Shown piece after piece: positions 27,101 to 39,100 of a stretch of DNA of 64,000 bases (its first letter is position 1; every line of letters begins with the position of its first letter). Below the pieces are notes generated by a model. It did no database searches. It saw only the letters and a program-made list of their open reading frames with translations, and was not told where the DNA came from. A program made the position numbers and the translations under genes. Source of the DNA: Cyclina sinensis (lineage: Eukaryota; Mollusca; Bivalvia; Venerida; Veneridae); NCBI GenBank assembly GCA_012932295.1, contig JAAONU010000016.1, positions 20,365,530 to 20,429,529 of the forward strand, read 5' to 3'.

Positions 27101-30100
27101 AATGTGATGTTCCTCCGCAGTTAAAGCAGGCTATGAAATAAAAAAACAAGATAACTAAATGATATTCCACCTTCTAAAACTTAAAAAAGTAAGTCTGGGA
27201 ATTTTTAAGATTAAAACAAACAGCATTTCAGACTTAATAATTAAACAGCTTTTATACTTTTACTCCTTGTCAGTTCACCTTAGTCTCTTTTCACAAGGAA
27301 CTTTATTTACTTTGTTTTTAGTAAATCTATTCTTGTGGTTACATATGCATTTCTTCCGATCTTTATATGCCCATGTATTAATCACTTGATCTACATGAAT
27401 TATAAAATGAGTACTTCACAAGTAGAAAGAAGCTTCAATCCCATCTTAGGAAACTATACCTCTATCTTCCTTTTCTTTCTTTGCAGGTTTCTTGTCTGTA
27501 GTTTTAGTTCTTTGGGTACTGCTTTCTTCTACATTTCTCTTCTGAACCCTCTGATCATCATTTTGTCGACCTTTCTCTCTTATTTCAGCACTGCCCTTTA
27601 CATTAGCTGTATTATGCTTCAGCTGTACACGTCTCTTGTCTCTTGTACTGTCACTCATTGAGCTGCCAGTATCTGACCTTGACCCTGGACTGTAGTCTGA
27701 CTTTTTGGTTACAAGAATTGTCTCCCCTGTAGCTTTTTCCATCAGTTGCTTAACTTGCTGTAAAAGTATTTATTGTATACTTAAGAGTCAATTTCTTCAA
27801 GGCAGATTAGTGACACAGTTTCAGGCACATCAGAACAGTATGAGAGCACCTTTTATACAGTTCAAGACTTATACATTTTGACTTTCAACTGAAAATTATG
27901 CCTCTAAAAAACAGACTGTAGTTTTAAGAAAACTCTCGATGCTCCTGCAAACGTACAGTGATTTACCATCTGTACAAGATATAAAGATTCCTTTGACAAG
28001 ACACAATATATTAAATGACAGAATGTAAACTATATAATCAGACGACTGGCAAGTGTCAACTAGATCATTCATCACCATTATCTTATGGAAAAATGATTCT
28101 TGACACAACAGACAAATCTTACAATAGTTGGTTTCTTTTTAAAGTTTCGGCTTCTTGACAAAAATTTCCTGCAAACATAGAATGGCATTCCCTTTATAGC
28201 AAATATAAATTACTGAAATGACTACACTTTTATCATTTATTAAGTATGCTTTGACTCCATCATATTACATAATGGGTCTTCTAGAAGTGGGACCAATATT
28301 CAAATGTTTGAAGTTATATGTCAAGGTTACAAGTATACTGTTATCGCATTTTAATAAATTTACAGGTTGGGATTTATCTCTTACTGGTATAAGGTCGTCA
28401 CCAGCATCCACGTCAAAATCACTGAAAGGATCCGTTACTTCTTTCTCCCTGGAAGACAAAATGGTGATTTTTTTTATAAAATAGGACACAGACTAAGTAT
28501 TCAGAATAACCTACAATTTCAAAACCATAATTTAACTTTAAATGGAAAAAAGTACTTCAGTTGCTAAATATATGTGTTGTCTGTTGTTGTTTTAAGAACC
28601 TAAATTATCTAAGCATTCATTAATGCATATTTTTGGATATTGTTTTATACAGCAATCAATTCTAAAATTTTACAACTTCACATACTTGTACATAAACAGC
28701 AACAATACAAGGTTATAAAAGGACCTACTTGCTCAAAGTACCACAAACAAACTTGTGCTCTGGCCAGTCCCTCTCCTGGCATGCTTGACTACAGTAAGGT
28801 ACCTTACATTTGCTGCAACGAGATGTGCCTAGCAGCCCACAAACAGAACATTCCTGGCACAGGATTTTCTCGGCTGGAAATGAGCAAGGCATATGTAAGT
28901 GAAAAAACACAAGTTCAAAAATTGAAGGAAATAATTTAATAAAGTAGGGAAAACAACATACAGGAAAAATTACTACATTCTAGTTCAATGATCTTTAGCA
29001 AATTTTCTGCTAGAAAACTTACCCAGTTTCAAAATTTCATACAATATCTTTAGATTAAAAAAACACTTCAAATGATAGGAACACAGCCCTTGTAATGATG
29101 AGTTTTTTTCTTCCAGGAAGGAAATTAGATAGATTTTGAGTTGAAATCTGTGAGCATATCAACTTTGTATTGGGCAATGTTATATTGCTATCAAAGAAGG
29201 CTTGTACAAAAGATATATTCATGGTTAACACTTGAAGCGCCTGCTCAGTCACTCAGTCCGATTTTTAACATTTTACACCAAACATTGTTTATTTACAATA
29301 CAATCATGTATATCCTTAACACATTAGCTCAACTATATTTTGCTGAACTGACAACTATTGATGATTACTGTAAATATGGACCAAGACTTAAGCAGAGAAA
29401 GTCACATATATTTTATGCAGGCTGTCAACGTGAAGACTGACTTGGATCTGGGAAGACCAAAAAATAAAAAAAATAAAAAAACAAAAGAGGACCAAATGGT
29501 CGCTCACATAAGAAAGCAAAAAATAAAAACTATACACATAGTACAAATGTCATGGAAGTAGCTTCATAACAGGAGGTAGGTTAAAACAGGGATCATTGCT
29601 GTGAAGTTTGATTGCAACTGGCCAAGTGGTATAGGAGGAGATATTTTTTAAGTTAGTTGTGGATGACAGATAGACAAAAAAGCATATTGTGTGAGCTTAA
29701 AATGCCTCCCTTTCATTATTAGCGAGAAGTGGATTTTCTAAGGATCATCTCACCTTGTTTTGGTTTCTGTTTAACCACAGGTGTATGTTGCATACTTGTC
29801 GGTTGTTGCATAAGTGTTTGTTGTTGTAGTGCCATCTGTTGTTGCATGGTGCTGTGCATCACAGGAGTTTGAACCATGGCTGGTTGCAAGAGTTGCGGAG
29901 CCCCCATCATTCCTGCATATGGGTCTACTGAAATATGTATTATACACATGTCAAAAGTTAAATTACATGCTCAGGGTACTCAGTGAACCTGGCGTGGGGC
30001 TGGTGGGGGGAGGGGAAATAACTTTCTTTACAATATATATAACATTCTGGATTTAATTCTTGACTAAGGCATTTAGATTTCATAGCTGTCATCAAAAGTG

Positions 30101-33100
30101 AAACTGGAACTGTGGCAGAGAAAAAAAGAGTACCATATACTAAGATGGAGTTGTGAGATAAAACAGGGTTCTTGCTAGGCTGCGAATTCATGACATTCTC
30201 ACATAAAAATCACAAATGTCTCATAAAAAATTGTCTTAGTGCAATAGGTGTTATGTTATAAAACCGGTTGGGATGAATTAAACAAAAGAATGAAAGTATT
30301 ATCTGAATGAATGGGAACAACACTGGTCGAAACAAGTAAATTAGTGAGCTAATGCTCACTAGTGATACCCCCGCTATCAGAAATTTGACTTTCATAATCT
30401 AATTTGCATTTGTCATATGTATAAAGAGTGTCAAATTTTTCCGAGTATTTACCTGAACTTAATACAACTTCATCCAAGGCACAGCTAGATGGATATGAAA
30501 ATGGTCAGAATAATGAACAGGTATTACATCTGTGATTTCTGATTCATCGAAGTCTTTATTCACAAAAACACGATCAAGCGAACCTCCTTTCCTGTGTGTT
30601 GGTAACTTCTAAGTATTCGGTAAACAGGAAGTAGATGAGCAAGGAGCATAAAATCGCTTTATACCATATGAGAATATAGGATAAAGCAATATGCAAAATA
30701 TCAGGCTGCTGCATCTTACAGTTGCTGAGAAAACTGTGACGGAAATTGTGAATGTATGTCAACTATGTGTAAAAATCTAAGTATTCGGTAAACAGGAAGT
30801 AGATGAGCAAGGAGCATAAAATCGCTTTACACCATATAGGACTATAGGATAAAGCAATATGCAAAATATCAGGCGGCCTCATGCTCTAGTTGCTTAGAAA
30901 ACTGCGACGGAAAATAAAGATGTCGTTTGGTTGATGTAATGCACCTATATAGTGACAAAATCTAAAAATATTCGGTAAACAGGAAGTAGATGAGCAAGGA
31001 GCATAAAATCGCTTTACACCATATGGGACTATAGGGTATAGCAATATGTGAAATATCAGGCTTCTGCATGTTATAGTTGCTGAGAAAACTGCAACGGAAA
31101 TTTGTTACGGACGGACGGACACACACACGGACAAGGGTAAACAGTATACCCCCCACTTCTTCGAAGCGGGGGTATAATAATAAGCTCTCAAACAGAAACC
31201 ACACTGTGGTCGATATCTATTAGTGAATTTGATTGGCGCTGTTTTCCATATTCAATTAAATCAATGATTTAATGTCCTCACAAGTTCTTGCAGGATTAAG
31301 AGCTCTTCCAGTTGCGGTAATCAAGGCTCCTTAATCAAAGGCACATAAAACAATTGTGAGATTCTTCTAGGAAATTACCCCAAAAGGTATGAACAGTAAT
31401 GATCGTAATGTTGTAAATGAGTCGTGTCCTCACTCTCACACAAGGCTCCAACCGCAAGTGTTAGGAATGAGTCTGCAGAAACTGCCAGCACTTGGTGTTA
31501 GGACTATCTAATTTCCTTTTCGATCATTTAAATGACTGATTTGGTCGAATTTCAGCTGAAATCTTTGATATATCCTCACAGAAACCCTTTTTCAACAAGA
31601 TAGTAAAATGGATTCTCCACCCACTCGAAGATGAACTAGTGAATGTTTAGAGTATGTCTAGTATAATTGTGACTGATGACCAAGGTGATAATTGCTGTCA
31701 GTAGATGATCTAGTTACACATATAAAATAAAAACTCATCCCGGAGTATTCGAAGTGTCCCCGTAAATATGTTACCAAGAAAACATGAGTCTCCATCTCCA
31801 CAGATCCTAGCGAGAACCCTGGATTAAAGACATGATAAAAACTCACCATACATCTTGGGGTTGTACATGCCTCTCCCCATGTATGGAGGCTGGTATCCAC
31901 TTCCGTAGCCCGCTTCATACTCGTATCCTCCATTATAATTTTCGTAATAGTTTTGGTAATAGCCTCCAACATCTCGGCGACCTCCTCTTGAATAAAAGCC
32001 TCGGCCTCGACCGCCTCTACCTCTCTTTCCCATCCAAGAGTTGGATGCATAATCACTAAAATAACACAATCAAATTATTCTTACCAACCATCCAAGACAA
32101 ATCTTTATTCAAACAGAAAAGTCTGACCTTTAAACATTACGACCGAATAAAGGTTTCTTCAAAGAAAACTTTAGAATGACGTATCGAACGATTAATCAAG
32201 GTTGAGAAATCTTCAACACCTTAAACTAGAAATGGTTTTTGATTGAACAAAAACATATGTCTCCCCCCAGCCAGATGCTGCAGGCAGTATTGAATCAGAC
32301 GATTGTAAAATTTGACATTTAACCTCCAAGTGTGACCTTGACCTTGAGACACCACACCCGCAAAGTGGGTTCTGCATGTCGCCTTGATGAGGTGAACATC
32401 TGACCCAAGTTTCATAAAAATCCTTCAAGGGCTTTTGAAGATACAGAGCAGACATGATTTTGTGGCATTTGACATTTAACCTCCAAGTGTGACCTTGACC
32501 TTGAGACACCAGACCCGCAAAGTGGGTTCTGCATGTCGCCTTGATGAGGTGAACATCTGACCCAAGTTTCATAAAAATCCTTCAAGGGCTTTGGAAGATA
32601 CAGAGCGCACACGATTTTGTGATGGACAGACGGACGGACAGACAGACAACCAGGGAAAAACAATATGTCTCCGCCGATGAGGTGAACATCTGACCCAAGT
32701 TTCATAAAAATCCTTCAAGGGCTTTTGAAGATACAGAGCGGACACGATTTTGTGGCATTTGACATTTAGCCTCCAAGTGTGACCTTGACCTTGGGACACC
32801 ACACCCGCAAAGTGGGTTCTGCACGTCACCTTGATGAGGTGAACATCTGACCCAAGTTTCATAAAAATCCTTCAAGGTCTTTTGAAGATACAGAGCGGAC
32901 AGCATTTTGTGGCATTTGACATTTAACCTCCAAGTGTGACCTTAACCTTGAGACACCACGCCCGCAAAGTGGGTTCTGCACGTCGCCTTGATGAAGTGAA
33001 CATCTGACCCAAGTTTCATAAAAATCCTTCAAGGGCTTTGGAAGATACAGAGCGGACACGATTTTGTGACGGACAGACGGACGGACGGACGGACAACCGG

Positions 33101-36100
33101 GGGAAAAACAATATGTCTCCCCCATTTTTGGGGGGAGACATAATAAGCAAACTTTTACACCCTAACCACTGAGGCCAACATCATGCTACAGTTGCTCAAT
33201 CCTTTTAGACTATTAGCAATACTATATACACTTTTTAATTCTTAAAACCCCAAAAACTAGTGGTTTAATGCCTGTATTTTTTAATGATCTTGTACAAAAA
33301 AAAAAGAAGAAAATTTAGTGACACTATACCTACAAACATTAAATAGTTCTCTAACTTTAAATGGACAAATGAACATTAAAACAAGCTTTTTTTTTTTCAC
33401 CTGTCATTTCTGTATTCATCTTGATAGTTTTGGATGTACCTCCCCTGTCCCATAGGAGTGTGCTGGCCTACTGGATCACTAAAACCATAAGCACCCCTGT
33501 CCACCTGCACAGACAGATTTCCCATCTGCTTAGTCAATTTGGCATCACCTGCTGGGCTTACTAAAATGGAAATGCGGGTTCAGAATCAACAACTACTATG
33601 TACTTAGTCAAAAAATTTGCTCTGAACAATGAACACAATCTTAAGCAACACATAAAGTTATGACCAAATATCTTTTTACAACAACCAGTTCAGCAATTCT
33701 CTGCGAGTATAAAGAATGTAAGCAGTAAGTTAAAGAAATCATTCAGTAAGCACAAAGATATGGCTGTAATGTCAAACTATATAAACTGTTTACGAAACTT
33801 TAATGGAACCTATCACCAGAGTGGCTAGTAACTGTTCCTGCAACTATATCTGTAACTTGAAGGGAGCTTTTTGCTTACTATAAGACATACTTCCGGTATT
33901 TCGCAAAAATTTCAGCCAACAACATTACAAACCAAAGACAGCTATCAATTTCTCACTTTTACTGTACCCTTTATCTCATTTTAATAAGTATCATAAGATA
34001 AAGTATAATAAACAAAATAAAATAATAAACACAGAATAAGAAATAAACTATATAAATGAAGACAATAAACAAATAGATTTCTCATAACATGCAAAATGTG
34101 CACATAGCAGGTATCAAATAAGAGTGTATTGAAATATAAGCATTAAATAAAACCAATCATATACAAGAAAATAATAGAAAGCACAGGTGGATGACTTGGA
34201 TAAGCAGCCATCAAGGTGTAATTACAAAGTTACCATTTAAAACTAGAACTATCGCTGAATGCGATTCATACCCCCACCAATGTCCTTGACAGAAGACGAC
34301 ATGGAAAGGTGGTTAAGGGAATAACTTTAGTGGCACATTGAATACATATACATAAAAAGAAATTATCTCTGGTGAAAAAAACAAACAAATTGTACAGGTA
34401 ATAGTATAAATATATATTGTCAAATCATGTTCGAAACAGTTACAAATAACCTTTCATTTTCCCAATGTACTAAAACAAACAAAAGCAGTGAAGTTAAGAA
34501 AATAGCATAGTTATGTCAAAATGTAATTAAGAGTGGAAAAACTTTGCATACTGAGCTTACTTGTTCTAGTTTTAGAAATATTCAAGTACATGTTAAAATT
34601 TCAGAACATTTTCTAAGTCAATTTTTGACCTTCAAGTGTAGTCTTGACCTTAAGCTGGCACAAGGGTAAGATGGGTTCTGCACATTGCCCAGTTGGGGTG
34701 AACATTTGAGTCAAGTTTGAAGAAAATCTTTCCATTAGTATAGAATTTATACAGCGGACACGACATATTGTCTAGTATTGATTGTAAGTAAATTAAAAGA
34801 CTTAAAAAGGGGCATAACTTTGTCAAAATGCAATACAGAGTTATGAAACTTGACCTGCATATCTTACTTGTGATACCTCATATATCTTTTAAGTTTTAAG
34901 CAAATACCTGTACTAGTTTCAGAAATATTCAAGTACATGTTAAAATTTAAGAACATTTTCTAAGTCAATTTTGACCTTCAAGTGTGACCTTGACCTTAAG
35001 CCGGCACAAAGGTAACATGGGTTCTGCACATAACTTTGTTGAGTTGAACATTTGAGTCAAGTTTGAAGAAATTTCTTCCATTAGTATAGGATTTATAGAG
35101 TGGACACGACATATTGTCTAATATTTGATTGTATCTAAATTTGAAGACTTAAAAAGGGTCATAACTTTGTCAAAATGCAATACAGAGTTATGAAACTTGA
35201 CCTGCATATCCTAATTGTGACACTTCATATATATTTTAAGTTTCAAGCAAATACATTTTCTAGTTTCAGAAATATTCAAATACATGTTAAAATTTAAGAG
35301 TATTTTCTAAGTCAATTTATGACCTTCAAGTGTGACCTTGACCTTAAGCTGGCAAAAGGGTAACATGGGTTCTGCACATCCCCTTGTTGGGGTGAACATT
35401 TAAGCCAAGATTAAAGAAAATCTTTCAATTAGTGTAGGACTTACAAAGCGGACACTACAATATCTAATATTTGACTGTTTGATATTTGACCTTCAATTGT
35501 GACCTTGACCTTGAGCTTACACATGGGCAACATGGGTTCTGCACATCCCCTTGTTGAGGTGAACATTTCAGCCAAGTTTGAAGAAAATCCTTCAGTTGGT
35601 ATAGGATTTATAAAGCGGACATGATAATGGAGACGGACGGACGGACCGACCGACGGACGCACGCGACAAAGCGAATCCATTATAGCCCCCCCCCCAAATT
35701 TTGTGGTGGGGGTATAATGAAGAACTCCTCTGCAGGACGCCAGAAAGGGACTAATCAAAGAACTGATAGGAAAATGAACTTTCACATTCTTTCGTAAAAC
35801 ATCATAACATCGGTGCTAAACGCAAACATCAAGCTCAGAAAAGCTACACCTACAATACTAGATTTACCTGTTTTACTTAAACCAGTCTGTGATAACAGAG
35901 AATTACTGTGGAAGGCATAGGGTGAAGGCTGCCTGAACATTTCTGTTAAAAGGGAACAATATTTCTCAATCAATAAAACTTGTCAAACAGTTTTTATAAT
36001 TTACAATACTCTAATTCTAACTTGAGGCACACCAATATGTTTTTATCCCTCTTGGAATGCATAGCTTGAAAACTAGAATTTTTATTTTCCCAAACCACTC

Positions 36101-39100
36101 TGGGTATTATTCCACAATTTTTGGGTGTTTGCATTTATGGCTCCAGAAATTTCATTGGCCTATATCTAATTTAAAACACTTCAACAATAGAAATTAAGAT
36201 CCTGAAGTCAAATTTATACTGGTCAATGAGGACCTATGGTCCTATGCAGTTCCAATCAGCATTTAAGGTCTGTGGCTTGACTGCACTCCTGTTTCTTCAT
36301 TTACTTTCAATATCATCTATGTAACAAGGCTGACAGAAAGTATTCCAGCCTTTGTTACTTATGAAGATCATGAATACTTTTCATGTACACAGTGTCTGAT
36401 CATAACCTGTGGGGTCTTTTTAATGTAAACCCTTCTGAACTTGAAATGGTATGTTCAGATGAGTCAAGGACAAGTCCATTTTTCTAAATTCAAATTGGTA
36501 AGCACAGATGTAAAAGAAAATGTGTATACCTTGTGTAATTTCTCTCAATTTTTGTCCTCTACCAGTCCCCATGGCACTTGTTGCAGCAGGTTTATCTCTA
36601 TAAGGAAAAACATTTGAGTTGTTCAGTTAAACTCAAAGGTTTTGTTGTTGTCCCCCCCACCCACCCCAACACTTCAACAAGAGGTCAGTGGGTTATGTAA
36701 AGTGAAGCATAATCACAAGTACATGAACAAATAAACACCTTTTTTTCTGTATCATTAGGCAGTGATGCCAAGAACCATGGCTAGAAATACTCTGCTGTTA
36801 CCATACAGTACATCGAAAATATACCTTATCTTTGAATATAACTCTGACAAAGCCTTTTCAAAGAGATCTCTAGCCTAGCTAAGATAACCGTTATTAACAT
36901 TACAAACGTGACTTCACTCACCCTACACCATTCATCATTTTCTTTTGGCCAGCTAATTCCTGCAATGAACAAAAAACACCCTTTTCTTTTTCCAGTTTTA
37001 TTATAACAAAAACCCTCTTTAGTCACAAAAATTTTGATATTAACAGACTTTTTAAAGAAACTTCATTAAAAATTTGTGAAAACTCTGAGAGCAAACTGAC
37101 ACACAGTTTCCTCACTGGGTGGAATATGGCATCAGATGCCTTGACCCAAGGACGTACATTAAGGTACATCTAGGCTTCAATGTACTAGATCATCGGCAGT
37201 ACAGTGACCTTGAACTTTTAGTCCACTGAGGTCTAATACAGCATATAATGTTTTGCAAGTTGACATTAGTCATTTCTCTTATTAACTTAGTGCAGTGGTT
37301 TATTTCTTGTAAGTTGTTTACAGATCTCAAGCCTGTAGACCTAACATTATTTACAACTGTTTTCCAGTAAAAAAATGTTTTACTGTAAGACAAATGACCT
37401 ATATAGGATTTTAAACAACAACCTTTCTTAAAAACATTTCTTTTTCTACAATAAGACTGCTTACTTAACAATGAAATGAAATGGTATACCCATATTTGTA
37501 CCTTCTATCTAACAATGAAATGAAATCACTTACCAAGACATGTACCTTTACACTTGCTGAGGAATGAAAATAGAAAACTGATTGAAAACCACAAAAATAC
37601 AAACCTTGTCAATAGATTCCGAGTCGCTAGACCCTTCATCCCATCCTCGGGCAGTCATAAGGTTAAGTTCCTGCAAAAAAAAAACAGCATGCTTATTTTC
37701 TAAAGAAAATACACAGAATATTATTCGCCTGTATTGTTGCTTTTCTTTAATTTCATGCAATGGTAATTTGATAATACAACAAGTAAGATTACTTAATCTT
37801 TTTCCAAATTAAAAACATCCAAATTTATTCAAATGTTAAAGTCAGCAAGGGAGCACAGCTGAAATGTTTTAACACTCCACGATATAACAAGAGCACCGCT
37901 GGGCGGAGCATTATATGCCCGAAGGGTGTTTCTTCTAAGTATGATGCATTTGTGATATAAGGGAGTAAACCTTAGGCCGTAGAATTAAATGACTTGCTTT
38001 AAATTTTGAGTTTTTTGTTTTTGATTTATAATATTTTGATTTTTCATATTTTACAATTCTAATTTTAGAGTTTTATCATATCTGAATTTTAGGTTTTATA
38101 ATTTGTATAAATGTCAGTCTTTCAGAATTTATGATGTTCATGCTGTGATGCATGGTTATCAAGTTATATAGTGCAGAAATTGATTGTTTAGTTGATTGTC
38201 ACCTTGACCTTTTATGTACTTGCCCCGAACCGTATAAGGGTCATGTAATCAATGATGGCAATCATCCTAAGAAGTATGAAATCTGTATGGGAAGTAGTTG
38301 CCAATATATACAGCAGTAATGCTTTTCAGTGTTTAGGTCATTGTGACCTTGATGTCTGATCTACTGATCCTACAATGTATGGGGGTCATTTTCTCAATGT
38401 AATCAATCATCATACGGACTTTGAAGTCTGTATGACAAATGGTTATAAGTTTTACAGCGGAAATAGTTTTCAGTGCTTAGGTCACTGTGACCTTGACCTT
38501 TGACCTACTGATCCCAAAATTAAGTGGTCATTCACTGAATGTGTGAAACCATTATATGAATTTTGAAGTCTCTTAAAACAAATGATTGTCAAGTTACATG
38601 GCGAAAAAATGGTTTTTAGGTCACCATGACCTTGACCTTTTGACTCCAAAATCAATAGGGGTCATCCACTCAATGTATGCAACAACCATGAGAAGTTTGA
38701 AGACTGTAGGCCAAAGAGTACTGAAGTTATCCTCCAGAAACCAAATTGCTAACGGACTGACACCCAGGACCATAACATAACATGCCCCTTCGGGCATATA
38801 AAAATAAAGTCAATGGGAAGGTTCTGCATAGAATTATTGTCATTACAAAGTTCATAAACCATTAGCATAATAAAAAAAAACTGCATTCAAGTCCTGTAAC
38901 ACATTCAATCTACAACTGCAAAGATGCAAGGTTTGTGCAAAAGATCACCTTTTTATGAAGAAGTTGAAAACAGTAATTCATTAGTTAAAGGAGTTTTTAA
39001 GAAAACACATATATCTCGCTTATCAATTTAAGAAATAAATATCTATCTAGACATTTACCTGCTTCTGCTGTTTCTTTCGTTCAAGCTCCTCTCGTGATAA

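Noticed and set aside
28123..28168. A 46-nt exon-like segment on the minus strand with good acceptor (TTTGCAG) and donor (GTAAGA) in the TDRD1-like gene
   Set aside because: Its length is not a multiple of three. Including it would break the phase-0 join of 28385 to 27757 and give a stop or frameshift.
32213..33125. Six overlapping minus-strand frames repeating [10 protein letters not shown]
   Set aside because: They are the same frame read in successive monomers of the family B array, without conserved coding constraint between families.
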